Counted from the stretch's first letter, positions 1-9,795 are shown. The stretch is DNA of 64,000 nucleotides from Armatimonadota bacterium (GCA_017993055.1 JAGONM010000003.1:1-64000); one strand, 5' to 3'. The notes: a model not told the origin generated them from the letters alone. A program made the numbers and translations.

Positions 1-1
1 C

Positions 2-574
2 GAAGCGCTGCAATGGCTCGTCGACCTGCGGTTCAAGCATCACGTCACCACGCGGCCCGGCGAACTGGCGGACATGGGCGGCTACGAGATGTTCATGACC
101 GGCAAGGTGGCGATGATGTTCGGCGGCCACTGGGACGTGCCGACGCTCTCGAAGGTGCGGCGCTTCCGGTGGGACGTCGCCCCGCTCCCGAAGGGGAAGT
201 TCTGGGCGAATAACGCCTACGGGTCGGCGCTCTGCATCCCGTCGAAGAGTCGGCACAAGGATGCGGCTTGGCGGTATATCAAGTTCCTTACGGACAAGCA
301 TGGCCAGGCCGTGATGGTCGGCGCGGACTTCTCGACGCCCGCCCGGAAGTCGGTGGCGAAGTCGAAGGAGTACCTCACCCCTCCTCCCGATGGGGAGATG
401 GTCTTCATCGGCGAGATCGAGCACGGGCACCGGCTCCCGTTCACTCCGAAGTATCTCGAGATGCAGAACGTGACAAACGAAGTGATGGACCTCATGTGGC
501 TCGGCAAGCGCTCTGTCGCTGATACGTGCAGGGAACTCGATCAGAGGATTGACAAGGTGCTGGAGCGGGACTGA
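2..574 (+). CDS. ABC transporter extracellular solute-binding protein, family 1 (C-terminal part)
   Basis: Only the last 190 residues are in the window; the reading frame is open from base 2 and the gene begins upstream. The segment around 'GKVAMMFGGHWDVPTL' and 'DVAPLPKG', followed by 'AYGSALCIPSKSRHKDAAWRYIKFL', is the C-terminal lobe typical of periplasmic sugar-binding proteins of ABC importers (SBP_bac_1 family). It would bind a sugar or oligosaccharide outside the membrane and deliver it to a permease pair that is not visible here. The substrate cannot be read from the sequence. It ends 106 bases before the next gene, which has its own promoter. Confidence 0.85.
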   Translation, partial: EALQWLVDLRFKHHVTTRPGELADMGGYEMFMTGKVAMMFGGHWDVPTLSKVRRFRWDVAPLPKGKFWANNAYGSALCIPSKSRHKDAAWRYIKFLTDKHGQAVMVGADFSTPARKSVAKSKEYLTPPPDGEMVFIGEIEHGHRLPFTPKYLEMQNVTNEVMDLMWLGKRSVADTCRELDQRIDKVLERD

Positions 575-599
575 GCTCTATCCGTCTGCCCGGAAGCGC

Positions 600-628
600 T
601 TGCCCGGATCTGCGACTGCTGGTACAAT
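600..628 (+). promoter_or_regulatory. Sigma-70-type promoter for the PHP phosphoesterase gene
   Basis: TTGCCC, a 17-base spacer and TACAAT, with TG one base before the -10 (extended -10). It lies in the short gap after the solute-binding protein gene and about 50 bases before the PHP gene start, so that gene is probably transcribed separately. Confidence 0.6.
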
Positions 629-680
629 AAGAGGGCAATCGAGAATCCCGCCTTGGCTCCTGAAGCGCGAGAGAGAACTC

Positions 681-1520
681 ATGGATACAGGTCGCGCCGA
701 TCTTCACATACACACCACTGCATCGGACGGCATGCTCACGCCCGAGGAGGCCGTCCGCGAGGCGGCGCGTCTCGGACTCAAGGCGATTGGTATCGCGGAT
801 CACGATACCGTTGATGGCGTCGAACCTGCTCTGGCGGCAGCCGAGGGCGCGGACATCGTAGTCGTCCCGGCAATCGAGATCAACACCGATGTGGAGCAAG
901 ACGAACTGCACATTCTCGGCTACTTCATAGACCCGCGTTCTGAGATTCTCCGGGGTCACACCGATCAACTGCGCAATGGGCGCTTTGCCCGCGGCGTGCG
1001 GATGGTCGAGAAGCTCAATGCGATCGGCGTGAATATCACTTTCGAACGAGTGCAGGAGATCGCCGGAGATGCCCCCATAGGTCGTCCGCACGTTGCCCGC
1101 GCGATCGTAGAGGCGGGTTACACTCGCGGGATGAGCGGTGCGTTCGGCAAATACCTCATACACGGCGCCCCGGGTCATGTCGCGCGCTATAAGCTCACTC
1201 CCGTCGAGGCTGTCGGCATCGTGTTGCAGGGAGGAGGTGCGCCCGTGCTTGCTCACCCCGGTCACGGAAAGGTGACGGAACGGATGCTTCCCTTGCTCAT
1301 CGAAGCCGGCCTCAAGGGGTTGGAGGTCTACCACACTGACCACACACCCCGGCAGACCAGATGGTACGCTCGTGTAGCCGAGAAATGCGGACTTATCGCC
1401 ACGGGAGGCTCTGATTCACACGGCCCGGGGATGGTGAAGGAGATACCGATAGGCCACGTCACGATCGGTATCTCCGCTGTTGACGCTCTGCGTGCGGCCG
1501 CCGGAGACAGCCGGTCCTGA
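681..1520 (+). CDS. PHP-domain phosphoesterase (nucleoside 3',5'-bisphosphate phosphatase / RNase AM-like)
   Basis: A 279-residue protein with the metal-binding PHP signature: H9-I-H11 near the start, D40-H41-D42, 'LAHPGH' in the middle and 'GSDSHG' near the end. This full-length single-domain form matches the YciV/TrpH group, which hydrolyses 3'-phosphorylated nucleotides and trims RNA 5' ends. The reading frame is open further upstream, but the ATG at 681 is chosen because it follows a GAGAGAA ribosome-binding site and a promoter at 600-628, and because the conserved domain begins directly after it. The exact substrate is inferred from the family only. Confidence 0.85.
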   Translation: MDTGRADLHIHTTASDGMLTPEEAVREAARLGLKAIGIADHDTVDGVEPALAAAEGADIVVVPAIEINTDVEQDELHILGYFIDPRSEILRGHTDQLRNGRFARGVRMVEKLNAIGVNITFERVQEIAGDAPIGRPHVARAIVEAGYTRGMSGAFGKYLIHGAPGHVARYKLTPVEAVGIVLQGGGAPVLAHPGHGKVTERMLPLLIEAGLKGLEVYHTDHTPRQTRWYARVAEKCGLIATGGSDSHGPGMVKEIPIGHVTIGISAVDALRAAAGDSRS

Positions 1521-1698
1521 TCCCCCCGTGCCTTGCAGAGAAGCCCGATTACGCCTGGTTCACGGACTGGCCTCAAATGATATCGTCTCTCAGGCTGTCT
1601 ATCCCTCCGGCGCGGTCGAGAGATTCGCGCACTTGAGGGCCGACCTCCCACTCATGGTGCGGGCTACTACTCAGCCGCACTCACATTCACCGATCCGG

Positions 1699-1728
1699 TT
1701 GCAGGACCGAAGCGTCCGATGCTATAAT
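1699..1728 (+). promoter_or_regulatory. Sigma-70-type promoter for gatCAB
   Basis: TTGCAG, an 18-base spacer and a perfect TATAAT, preceded by TGC (extended -10). It lies 35 bases before the gatC start. The rest of the 243-base gap (1521-1763) shows no gene or clear terminator. Confidence 0.75.
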
Positions 1729-1763
1729 CACCTGTATTTCACTCCGCGGGACGGTGCTGCAAA

Positions 1764-2054
1764 ATGAAGCTGAGCAAAGAAGAAGTCGAAAGAGTGGCGT
1801 GGCTTGCCAGGTTGGAACTCTCCGAGGAAGAAAGCGAACGGCTGACGGGACACCTGAACGGCATAATGGAGCACTTCGGAGAGTTGCAGCAGCTCGATAC
1901 CTCAGGCGTGGAGCCGACTTCGCACTCGATACCGATGAAGAACGTCTTTCGCGATGACATTGCCGGCCCGTCGTTTGCCCAGGAGGAAGCGGTGTCGAAC
2001 GCGCCGGATACCCGGGATTTCTATTTCGTAGTGCCACAGGTCGTGGATACGTAG
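1764..2054 (+). CDS. gatC: Aspartyl/glutamyl-tRNA amidotransferase subunit C
   Basis: A 96-residue protein starting 'MKLSKEEVERVAWLARLEL', the usual GatC opening, with the later 'VEPTSHSIPM' segment that wraps around GatA. GatC stabilises the GatA-GatB complex, which converts Glu-tRNA(Gln) and Asp-tRNA(Asn) to the amidated forms in the cytoplasm. It is first in a gatC-gatA-gatB operon under a strong promoter. Length and position are normal for the family. Confidence 0.95.
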   Translation: MKLSKEEVERVAWLARLELSEEESERLTGHLNGIMEHFGELQQLDTSGVEPTSHSIPMKNVFRDDIAGPSFAQEEAVSNAPDTRDFYFVVPQVVDT

Positions 2055-2066
2055 GCAAGGGGAGAT

Positions 2067-3524
2067 ATGGAACTCAGCAGTCTGACGGCACACGAAATTC
2101 ACGATATGATCGCATCCCGGGAGATCAGCGCCCGCGAAGTGGCTGAGGCCGTTTTAGAGCGTATCAACGCAGTCGAGAGCAAGGTGCGCGCCTATGTTAC
2201 TCAGACGCAGGAGATCGCACTCCGAGCCGCCGCGGATGTTGATGAGCGCCTGGCGCGCGGCGGGCATATCGGTCCCCTTGCCGGCATCCCTATTGCCGTC
2301 AAGGATAACATGTGCACTCGGGGCACGAAGACCACGTGCTCCTCGAAGATGCTCGAGAACTTCGTCCCTCCGTACGATGCCACGGTAGTTGAGAGACTGG
2401 CTGCGGCCGGCGCCGTCATGGTCGGCAAGACGAACCTCGATGAGTTCGCCATGGGGTCGTCCACTGAGAATTCGGCCTTCTTCGTTACGCACAATCCGTG
2501 GGACGTGTCGAAGGTTCCCGGAGGATCGAGCGGCGGCTCGGCGGCGGCGGTTGCGGCGGACGAATGCATCGTGGCGCTGGGATCGGACACCGGCGGCTCG
2601 ATACGCCAGCCGGCGTCGTTCTGCGGAGTGGTTGGCATGAAGCCGACCTACGGTCGCGTCTCGCGGTATGGGTTGGTCGCGTTTGCCTCGTCGCTGGACC
2701 AGATCGGCCCGCTCACCAAAGACGTTACCGACTGTGCGATTCTGCTTCAGGCGATTTCGGGCAAGGACCCACTCGATTCGACCTCCGTGGACATTCCCGT
2801 GCCGGACTACCTCGCCGGCCTTCGCAACGATGTGAGGGGCCTCAAGATCGGCGTCCCGAAGGAGTTCTTCGCCCAGGGCGTGCAGACCGAGATTGCGGAG
2901 ACGGTAATGAAGGCCGTCGACGTGCTGGTCGGGCTTGGCGCGGAGTGCAGGGAGCTCTCTATGCCCATCATGGAGTACACGCTCCCGACGTACTACATCA
3001 TCGCGCCTGCCGAGGCTAGCTCGAACCTCGCCCGGTTCGACGGCGTCCGATATGGACATCGAACCGCTCGCGCGACCGATACGTTCGCGATGCTCAGCAG
3101 GACTCGCGACGAGGGTTTCGGCCCCGAAGTCAAGCAGCGCATTATGATCGGCACATACGCGCTCAGCGCCGGTTACTACGATGCCTACTACCTGAAGGCG
3201 CAGCAGGTTCGGACGCTGGTGAGGACAGCGTACGACGAGGCGTTCACCGAGTTCGATGTGCTGATCAGCCCGACGTCGCCCGTACCCGCGTTCGGCATCG
3301 GGGAGCGCTCGGACGACCCTCTGGCGATGAAGCTTGCGGATGTCTGTACGATCCCGGTCAACATGGCCGGGATTCCCGCGATTTCTGTGAACTGCGGGTT
3401 TCAGCACGGTCTCCCTATCGGGATGCAGATCATGGGCAGGCCATTCGACGAGGAGACGATCCTGCGCGCGGCCTACACGTTTGAGCAGAATACGGATTAC
3501 CATCGGGAGAAGCCGAAGCTATGA
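2067..3524 (+). CDS. gatA: Aspartyl/glutamyl-tRNA amidotransferase subunit A (amidase)
   Basis: A 485-residue amidase-signature enzyme. It frees ammonia from glutamine and passes it to GatB. The catalytic Ser-cis-Ser-Lys triad can be placed at K79 ('IAVKDN'), S154 ('PGGSSGGS') and S178 ('DTGGSIR'), the same spacing as in characterised GatA proteins. The ATG follows a GGGGAG ribosome-binding site 12 bases after gatC. Its stop overlaps the gatB start (ATGA), so the two subunits are translationally coupled. Confidence 0.97.
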   Translation: MELSSLTAHEIHDMIASREISAREVAEAVLERINAVESKVRAYVTQTQEIALRAAADVDERLARGGHIGPLAGIPIAVKDNMCTRGTKTTCSSKMLENFVPPYDATVVERLAAAGAVMVGKTNLDEFAMGSSTENSAFFVTHNPWDVSKVPGGSSGGSAAAVAADECIVALGSDTGGSIRQPASFCGVVGMKPTYGRVSRYGLVAFASSLDQIGPLTKDVTDCAILLQAISGKDPLDSTSVDIPVPDYLAGLRNDVRGLKIGVPKEFFAQGVQTEIAETVMKAVDVLVGLGAECRELSMPIMEYTLPTYYIIAPAEASSNLARFDGVRYGHRTARATDTFAMLSRTRDEGFGPEVKQRIMIGTYALSAGYYDAYYLKAQQVRTLVRTAYDEAFTEFDVLISPTSPVPAFGIGERSDDPLAMKLADVCTIPVNMAGIPAISVNCGFQHGLPIGMQIMGRPFDEETILRAAYTFEQNTDYHREKPKL

Positions 3525-4969
3525 CAGCATACGAGCCCGTTATCGGGATGGAAGTGCACGCCGAGTTGCTCACCGAGAGCAAGATGTTCTGCAACTGCAG
3601 CGCGGAGTTCGGCGGCGAGCCGAACTCAAGGACTTGTCCCGTCTGCCTTGGCCTTCCGGGTGCGCTTCCCGTCGCCAACAGGAAGGCCGTTGAATACGTG
3701 GTGCGGACCGCCCTTGCCCTGAACTGCGAAATATCCAGGCACAGCATCTTCCACCGAAAGAACTACTTCTACCCGGACCTGCCGAAGAACTACCAGATTT
3801 CGCAGTATGGCGACACCCCGATCGGAGTCCGCGGTTGGCTTGACGTCACCGTTAACGGCGAGACCAGACGCATCCGCATCCGGCGGGTTCACCTGGAGGA
3901 AGACACCGGCAAGCTGATCCACGCGCCCGATAGCGACGAGAGCCTTGTGGACTTCAACCGCAGCACCGTCCCCCTAATGGAGATCGTGAGCGAGGCCGAT
4001 ATCCGCTCAGCCGAAGAGGCCAGGGAGTATCTGGTCAAGCTGCGCTCGATACTGACGTTCCTCGGCGTAAACGACGGCAAGATGGAGGAGGGGAGCCTCC
4101 GTTGTGAGCCGAACATCAGCATCCGGCCGGTGGGCGTAGAGGAGTTCGGCACTCGCACCGAGATGAAGAACCTGAACTCCTTCCGGGCCGTCTACCGGGG
4201 GACTGACTATGAGATCTCGCGTCAGGAGCAGGTGCTGCGCGAGGGTGGAGAGATCGTGCACGAAACCCTGCGCTGGGATGACGTGAACGGCGTGACGGCC
4301 ACCATGCGTAGCAAGGAGTTCGAGCAGGAGTATCGCTATTTCCCCGAGCCCGACCTGGTCCCGATGGAGTTCACCGACGACTACGTCCAGGAGCAGCGGA
4401 GGATGCTGCCCGAGCTTCCGGAGACGATGAAGCGCCGTTTCGTCGAGCAGTATGGCATCCCCGAGTACGACGCGGCAGAACTGACGAGCACCCGCGCTCT
4501 AGCTAAGTACTTTGAGGCGGCAGTCAAGGCGTTTCAGGAGCCGAAAGCCGTCAGCAACTGGATGATGGGAGATTATACGAAGGCGCTTAACTCGTCGGGA
4601 ATCGAGATCAGCGAGTCAAAGGTCAAGCCGGAGGACCTCGGCGCTCTGCTCAAGATGGTTTCCGACGGCACGATCAGCGGCAAGATCGCTAAGTCCGTCT
4701 TCGATGAGATGTTCGAGTCGGGCGCGTCTCCGGCGAAGATCGTCGAGAAAAGCGGGATGACCCAGATCAGCGGCGACGATGAGATCGTTCCCGTCGTTGA
4801 CAGGGTGCTCTCTGAGAACCCTGATGTCGTGCGGAAGATCACTGGTGGCGATGCCAAGGCGATGGGTTTCCTGGTCGGCCAGGTGATGAAGTACACTCAG
4901 GGCCGAGCGAATCCCGGCGCGGTGAACAAGATCCTCCGCGAGCGCTTGGCAGAGTCTATGAAGGGGTAG
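3521..4969 (+). CDS. gatB: Aspartyl/glutamyl-tRNA amidotransferase subunit B
   Basis: A 482-residue GatB. The N-terminal kinase-like domain begins '[13 protein letters not shown]' and carries the conserved '[23 protein letters not shown]' region; the family signature '[15 protein letters not shown]' follows near residue 150. The C-terminal YqeY-like tail, from about residue 335, contacts the tRNA elbow. GatB phosphorylates the misacylated tRNA and transfers ammonia from GatA. The complex implies that this organism makes Gln-tRNA and/or Asn-tRNA by the indirect route. Start overlaps gatA by four bases. Confidence 0.97.
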   Translation: MTAYEPVIGMEVHAELLTESKMFCNCSAEFGGEPNSRTCPVCLGLPGALPVANRKAVEYVVRTALALNCEISRHSIFHRKNYFYPDLPKNYQISQYGDTPIGVRGWLDVTVNGETRRIRIRRVHLEEDTGKLIHAPDSDESLVDFNRSTVPLMEIVSEADIRSAEEAREYLVKLRSILTFLGVNDGKMEEGSLRCEPNISIRPVGVEEFGTRTEMKNLNSFRAVYRGTDYEISRQEQVLREGGEIVHETLRWDDVNGVTATMRSKEFEQEYRYFPEPDLVPMEFTDDYVQEQRRMLPELPETMKRRFVEQYGIPEYDAAELTSTRALAKYFEAAVKAFQEPKAVSNWMMGDYTKALNSSGIEISESKVKPEDLGALLKMVSDGTISGKIAKSVFDEMFESGASPAKIVEKSGMTQISGDDEIVPVVDRVLSENPDVVRKITGGDAKAMGFLVGQVMKYTQGRANPGAVNKILRERLAESMKG

Positions 4970-4977
4970 GACGCCTG

Positions 4978-6228
4978 ATGAGCGCAGAACGGCTGTGTGA
5001 TGTCCTCGTCGCGGGTGGAGGCCCTGGCGGGTTCGCCGCCGCGATCAGCGCCGCTAGGCATGGGGCGGATACCCTTCTCGTCGAGCGATACGGATTCCTC
5101 GGCGGGATGGCGACGATAGGCCTCGTGAACCCGTTCATGACCTACTGGGCGGGCGACCAGCAGATCATCGAGGGCGTTCTGCAGGAGTTGACCGAGCGGC
5201 TTAGCGCGCTTGGAGCATACGGCAAGGGTAGCCGCACCGCGTTCGACCCAGAGGCGTACAAGTACGTCTGCGATCAGATGGCGCAGCAGGCCGGAGTTCG
5301 CCTCCTATTCCACACAATACTGACCGATGCGGTGACCTCGGGCGCTGAGATCACCTCGGTCGAGATCGCCGGTAAGTCGGGCAAGTCGCGCGTCGAGGCC
5401 AAGGTATACATTGATGGCACCGGTGACGCCGACCTCGCATTCCTCGCCCGCGCGAAGTGCGAGATGGGGCGTCCACAGGACGGCCTCACTCAGCCGACCA
5501 CCCTCAACTTCCGCGTTTGCCAGGTGGATCAGGACCGCATCCCACCGAGGGACGAGTTCAATCGGCTCTATGACTTGGCGAAGGCCGAGGGGCGGCTCGA
5601 TTGCCCGCGCGAGAACGTCCTGATGTTTCTCACGACGCGCAGGGGCGAGATGCACTTCAACCAGACGCGCATCACCGGCATAGACGGCACGTCCGCCGAA
5701 GACCTGACTAGAGCCGAGATCGAGGGGCGAAGGCAGGCGTGGCAGTTTCTGGAGTTTCTGCGCAGAGACGCATCCGGTTTCGAGAACGCGGAGATCCTGG
5801 TTAGCGGCCCGCAGATCGGCATCCGGGAGAGCAGGCGCGTGATCGGCGATTACGTGCTCACCGAGGAGGACGTATTGGAGGCGCGCAAGTTCGACGATGT
5901 CATCGCTCGCGGCTCATACTCCATAGACATCCACAGCCCAACCGGAGCGGGAACGGTGATCAAACGCCTGAAGCCGGGCGAGTCGTACGACATCCCTTAC
6001 CGTTGCCTGACGCCGCTCGGACTCGACAACCTGCTGATCGCCGGACGACCGATCTCGGCCACGCACGAGGCGCATTCGTCGCTGCGGATCATGCCGATCT
6101 GCATGGCGATCGGCCAGGCAGCGGGCACAGCTGCGGCAATCTCCGTGAACCGGGGGATAGCTCCTCGGACTCTGGACATCGCGGCTCTTCAGGTCGCTCT
6201 GCGGTCTCAGAGGGCCAATCTAGGATAG
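4978..6228 (+). CDS. FAD-dependent oxidoreductase (PF12831-type)
   Basis: A 416-residue flavoprotein. The Rossmann dinucleotide fold opens at residues 6-35 ('DVLVAGGGPGGFAAAISAAR', then an acidic end 'LLVERYGFLGG'), and a second FAD contact, 'LDNLLIAGRPISATHEAHSSLRIMP', lies near residue 350. This is the FAD_oxidored family, related to fumarate-reductase-like flavoproteins, abundant in Armatimonadota and Planctomycetota; the substrates of most members are unknown. It starts eight bases after gatB with an AGGA ribosome-binding site, so it may be the last gene of that transcript. No signal peptide is seen. Confidence 0.85.
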   Translation: MSAERLCDVLVAGGGPGGFAAAISAARHGADTLLVERYGFLGGMATIGLVNPFMTYWAGDQQIIEGVLQELTERLSALGAYGKGSRTAFDPEAYKYVCDQMAQQAGVRLLFHTILTDAVTSGAEITSVEIAGKSGKSRVEAKVYIDGTGDADLAFLARAKCEMGRPQDGLTQPTTLNFRVCQVDQDRIPPRDEFNRLYDLAKAEGRLDCPRENVLMFLTTRRGEMHFNQTRITGIDGTSAEDLTRAEIEGRRQAWQFLEFLRRDASGFENAEILVSGPQIGIRESRRVIGDYVLTEEDVLEARKFDDVIARGSYSIDIHSPTGAGTVIKRLKPGESYDIPYRCLTPLGLDNLLIAGRPISATHEAHSSLRIMPICMAIGQAAGTAAAISVNRGIAPRTLDIAALQVALRSQRANLG

Positions 6229-6267
6229 ATCGGGTGTAGTCGCGGTCGCGGGTCAAGGAGACGCGAG

Positions 6268-6627
6268 ATGTATGAGTTGACCGTCGAGTCTCAGTTCGAT
6301 TCGGCGCACTGCCTGCGGGGCTACCAGGGGGCGTGCGAGAATCTGCACGGCCACACTTACAGGGTCATGGTATGCTATTCGGCATCGGAACTTGATGACA
6401 TCGGAGTGCTGGTTGACTTCCGGAAACTCAAGCACGAACTGGCCGAGGTCGTCGGCTATCTAGACCACCGGCACCTCAATGACCTCCCCGAGTTCCGCGA
6501 GGTGAACCCGACCGCTGAGAACATTGCCAAATACATCTTCTCGGAGATGCGCGAGCGGCTGGGCAGCGGAATCAGAAGGTCAACCGTGTGGGAGACTCCC
6601 ACATCTGCAGCTAGCTACTGGGAATGA
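6268..6627 (+). CDS. queD: 6-carboxytetrahydropterin synthase (QueD / PTPS family)
   Basis: A 119-residue enzyme of the pyruvoyl-tetrahydropterin synthase family. Zinc ligands are H14, H27 and H29; the catalytic cysteine is C23 in 'CENLHGH'; the substrate-binding glutamate is in 'WETPTSAASY' near the end. QueD makes 6-carboxytetrahydropterin from dihydroneopterin triphosphate, the first committed step of 7-deazaguanine (queuosine) synthesis. queE (9016) and queA (49887) in the same window support this role over biopterin synthesis. AAGGAGA ribosome-binding site. Its stop overlaps an ATG that could begin the next gene. Confidence 0.9.
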   Translation: MYELTVESQFDSAHCLRGYQGACENLHGHTYRVMVCYSASELDDIGVLVDFRKLKHELAEVVGYLDHRHLNDLPEFREVNPTAENIAKYIFSEMRERLGSGIRRSTVWETPTSAASYWE

Positions 6628-6641
6628 TTCCTGAGGCACGC

Positions 6642-8120
6642 ATGAACCTGGTAGAGGAACTCCTCTTCGGAGACAAGATCATACTGTTCGACGGTGCGAT
6701 GGGCACCATGCTGCACTCGTCGGGTGTATCGTTGGGCCAGTCGTTCGACGAAACGAACGTCACACGGCCTGCGATCGTCGCCTCGGTGCATCGGGCCTAT
6801 GTGGACGCCGGTGCGGATGTCATTGAGACGAACACATTTGGCGCCAATCGGGTGAAGCTTGGCAGTTACGGCCTCAGCGACCGTTGTGCGGAGATCAATG
6901 CCGCCGCTGCACGGATTGCGGGCGAATGTGCGGGCGACGGAGTGCTTGTTGCCGGCTCAGTCGGCCCGACCGGCAGACTGCTCTGTCCGCTCGGCCCTCT
7001 GGGTTTCGACGAGGCATTCGAAGCATTCCGGGAGCAGATACTCGCTCTCTGCGAAGGGGGTGTCCACCTCCTGATCATCGAGACGATGCAGGATCTCCGC
7101 GAGATGAAGGCGGCGATCCTGGCGGCGCGGAGCGTGTGCGACAAGCCGATCATCTGCCAGATGTCGTTCGCACAAGAGGGCCGCACCATCATGGGTACCG
7201 ACCCCGCGACCGCTGCCGTCGTGCTGGAGGCCTTCCGTCCCGCCCTGCTGGGCACGAACTGCGGGACCGGACCCCAGGATATGCTCGACACCGTCTCGGC
7301 TATGTCGTCTGTGGCCCGGATCGGGGTCAGCGCGCAGCCCAACGCCGGCCTCCCCGCGTTTCACGAAGGCCGTCTGATGTACCTCTCTACCCCCGAGTAC
7401 ATGGCTGGGTTCGGGCGACGGTTCATTGAGGCCGGAGCCGTCCTCATCGGCGGATGCTGTGGCACGACGCCGGAGCATACCAAGGCTCTGGCGGAAGCTC
7501 TTTCGGGTCTGAAAAGGCCTGCCGTTCTGATGGGCCGTTCGGTGCGGTTGGCAGGTCGTTCGCGGATGGTAGAGTTGGGCGGTCCGGCCCCGACTAATGT
7601 GATCCGAGTTGACTGCAGTTCGGAATCGGCGGAGAGCCTTATCGAACTTGCTCAGTCCGATGGCAATGCGGCGCTGTGCCTTGAGGGTCTTGACGAATCG
7701 TCGGCGGAGGGGATACTCCGATTGATCGAGGGCAGGGCGATGGTTCGCGTGGACGATGGGTTTCGGCTCCTGGGTGTTGTCGCCAGGCACGGTGCGGTTG
7801 CTCTTGCCGATGTTAGCGATGGGTCCCCCGAACAGAGGCTTGAGAGAGCTAGACAGACCCTCGACCAGGGCATCCGACACGGGCTCGGAGTCTCCGATGT
7901 GGTGATGCGGATAGGCGATTGCATCGGCTCCAACGGCGCGGCAAACGAGGATGCACTTCGTTCCATGCGCCTTATCAAGTCCGAGTTACGTCTCTCCTCG
8001 GCGATTGACGTCGGCGACGTCTCTCACAGAAATGACGCATCGCAGGTCTTCCTGCGAGAGGCCGATGCCGTGATCGGCGCACGGTTTTCTGGTGACGCGT
8101 CGCGGAACGGCGAGGAGTAG
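6642..8120 (+). CDS. Homocysteine S-methyltransferase domain protein with a degenerate pterin-binding-like tail (MetH-like)
   Basis: About 492 residues. The N-terminal 300 residues are a homocysteine-binding domain: 'FDGAMGTMLHSSG', 'DVIETNTFGAN', and zinc cysteines in 'GTNCGTGP' and 'GGCCGTTPEH'. The C-terminal 190 residues resemble the folate (pterin-binding) domain of MetH in outline ('LLGVVARHGAVALADVSDG', then 'LERARQTLDQGIRHGL') but lack its 'ERTNV.GS' opening and 'DSS' substrate residues. No B12-binding domain follows. ATG at 6642 is preferred because GAGG lies six bases upstream; an ATG at 6624 overlaps queD. It precedes metF, so a role in methionine synthesis is likely; the methyl donor is uncertain. 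Confidence 0.8.
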   Translation: MNLVEELLFGDKIILFDGAMGTMLHSSGVSLGQSFDETNVTRPAIVASVHRAYVDAGADVIETNTFGANRVKLGSYGLSDRCAEINAAAARIAGECAGDGVLVAGSVGPTGRLLCPLGPLGFDEAFEAFREQILALCEGGVHLLIIETMQDLREMKAAILAARSVCDKPIICQMSFAQEGRTIMGTDPATAAVVLEAFRPALLGTNCGTGPQDMLDTVSAMSSVARIGVSAQPNAGLPAFHEGRLMYLSTPEYMAGFGRRFIEAGAVLIGGCCGTTPEHTKALAEALSGLKRPAVLMGRSVRLAGRSRMVELGGPAPTNVIRVDCSSESAESLIELAQSDGNAALCLEGLDESSAEGILRLIEGRAMVRVDDGFRLLGVVARHGAVALADVSDGSPEQRLERARQTLDQGIRHGLGVSDVVMRIGDCIGSNGAANEDALRSMRLIKSELRLSSAIDVGDVSHRNDASQVFLREADAVIGARFSGDASRNGEE

Positions 8121-8125
8121 CTGAT

Positions 8126-8992
8126 ATGTCGCTGGCCTCCAAGCTTGGGAGGAAACTCGTCGTCACAGTCGAACTCGATCCGCCCAGAGGCATCAACGTC
8201 GACAAGGCGATTGAAGGCGCGTGCCTGCTGAAAGGCGTGGACGCCATCAACCTCGCCGACAGCCCGATGGCTCGCGTGCGGATGGGTCCGGTCGCACTCG
8301 CGCATCTGATTCGGGAGCGCGTGGGGCTGGAGACCGTCCTGCACATGACCTGCAGAGACCGCAATCTGCTCAGCCTCCAGTCAGACCTTATTGGCGCCTA
8401 TGCGCTTGGCGTGGAGAATGTCCTGGCTCTGACCGGCGATCCGCCGTCGCTCGGGGATTTTCCGAACGCGACTGCCGTCTTCGATGTTACCTCGGAAGGG
8501 CTGGTGCATCTGATCAAGCGTCTGAACTGTGGCACGGACCTTGCAGGGAACAGGCTGAATCAGTCGCCCGATTTTTGCATAGGAGTCGCCGTGAGTCCGG
8601 CCGCCGACGATCTCGAAAAGGAGATAGGCCGCCTCGCCGGCAAGGTTGCCGCCGGAGCACATTTCGCCGAGACCCAACCTATCTACAGCACTGAAGTCCT
8701 CCGCAGGTTCTTGAAGAAGGTCGCCCCGGTCGGAGTGCCCGTGCTTATCGGGGTTCTGCCACTCAGGAATCCGCGCCACTGCGAGTTTCTGCACAACGAG
8801 GTCCCCGGGATTACGATCCCGGACGAAATTCGTGCTCGGATGCAGGCTGCTGGCGAGGATAATGGGCGATCGGAGGGCATCAGGATTGCTCAAGAGTTCC
8901 TGTCCGAAGTCAAACAGGATATCCAGGGCGTGTACCTGATGCCGCCCTTCGCGGATTACGACATGGCGGCCGAAGTACTCCAGATGCTCTAG
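8126..8992 (+). CDS. metF: Methylenetetrahydrofolate reductase
   Basis: A 288-residue TIM-barrel flavoprotein. 'VTVELDPPRG' at the start, 'HMTCRDRNLLSLQSDLIGAYALG', the 'LTGDPPSLGD' loop and 'GAHFAETQPIYS' are family landmarks. It reduces 5,10-methylene-THF to 5-methyl-THF. The sequence resembles the C-terminal half of fused homocysteine methyltransferase/MTHFR proteins of the YitJ type; here the two halves are separate genes six bases apart, and the metF ribosome-binding site GAGGAG lies inside the upstream stop region. The pair probably works together in methionine regeneration. Confidence 0.92.
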   Translation: MSLASKLGRKLVVTVELDPPRGINVDKAIEGACLLKGVDAINLADSPMARVRMGPVALAHLIRERVGLETVLHMTCRDRNLLSLQSDLIGAYALGVENVLALTGDPPSLGDFPNATAVFDVTSEGLVHLIKRLNCGTDLAGNRLNQSPDFCIGVAVSPAADDLEKEIGRLAGKVAAGAHFAETQPIYSTEVLRRFLKKVAPVGVPVLIGVLPLRNPRHCEFLHNEVPGITIPDEIRARMQAAGEDNGRSEGIRIAQEFLSEVKQDIQGVYLMPPFADYDMAAEVLQML

Positions 8993-9015
8993 CGATCGCC
9001 CGCCCCGGCGAATCT

Positions 9016-9795
9016 ATGGTCGTGAGTGAACACACTAAACAGCCCCGTGCGCAGGCTGGCAGCTTGGTCGAGATCTTCTCCGGCATCCAGGGAGAAGGAC
9101 TCTACGTCGGGCGTCGGCAGATCTTCATCCGCCTTTGCGGCTGCAATCTCGACTGCGACTACTGCGACACGGACGCGTCGCGCCGAGTCCCGTCCGTCTG
9201 CCGGGTAGAACGGACGGCCGGCGCGCGCGACTTCGCGCAGTTCCCGAACCCGCTCGATTTAGATAGGGTTATCGAGTACGTCGCGTCGCTGAATGAGCCG
9301 CTGGGACTGCACCACGCCGCCGTCCTGACCGGCGGAGAGCCTCTGGACGACGTCGAGTGGGCAACCGCCATTGCTCGCGGTCTCAAGGAATCATCGGTAC
9401 CCGTGATGCTGGAAACAAATGGAACACTCACGGGCAACCTGACGACGATCCTGCCATTTGTGGACGTCATTAGCATGGATATCAAACTGCCGTCCGCATC
9501 AGGTCATAATCCGTGCGCCGCGCACGAGGAGTTCATCTCGGTTGCGGCGGCGCGGGATCTGTATGTGAAGGCGGTGGTCTGTTCGACGACGTCCGACGAG
9601 GAGATGTCTTCGGCCGCCTGCATGGTCGAGCGCGCCGGACGAGGCATACCGCTCGTTATCCAGCCGGTGACGAGGAAGGGCGGCGTGCGTCCACCGTCGG
9701 CGGAGCAGATGCTGGGGTGGCAGTCGCTGTGCGCGCGGCACCTTGATGATGTGCGGGTCATCCCACAGTGCCATAGGGTACTCGGCCAGTTGTAG
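9016..9795 (+). CDS. queE: 7-carboxy-7-deazaguanine synthase (radical SAM)
   Basis: A 259-residue radical SAM enzyme. 'EIFSGIQGEGLYVGRRQIFIRL' is the QueE opening, and C43, C47 and C50 in 'CNLDCDYC' bind the 4Fe-4S cluster that cleaves SAM. 'LTGGEPLD' is the SAM-binding GGE motif. It rearranges 6-carboxytetrahydropterin, the QueD product, to 7-carboxy-7-deazaguanine. It sits two genes downstream of queD on the same strand. The ATG has only a weak ribosome-binding site; a GTG at 9022 is a possible alternative. Confidence 0.93.
   Translation: MVVSEHTKQPRAQAGSLVEIFSGIQGEGLYVGRRQIFIRLCGCNLDCDYCDTDASRRVPSVCRVERTAGARDFAQFPNPLDLDRVIEYVASLNEPLGLHHAAVLTGGEPLDDVEWATAIARGLKESSVPVMLETNGTLTGNLTTILPFVDVISMDIKLPSASGHNPCAAHEEFISVAAARDLYVKAVVCSTTSDEEMSSAACMVERAGRGIPLVIQPVTRKGGVRPPSAEQMLGWQSLCARHLDDVRVIPQCHRVLGQL

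Noticed and set aside
2154-3503. A 449-codon open frame opposite gatA
   Set aside because: Arg/His-rich shadow of a clearly conserved gene with all its catalytic residues; no ribosome-binding site.
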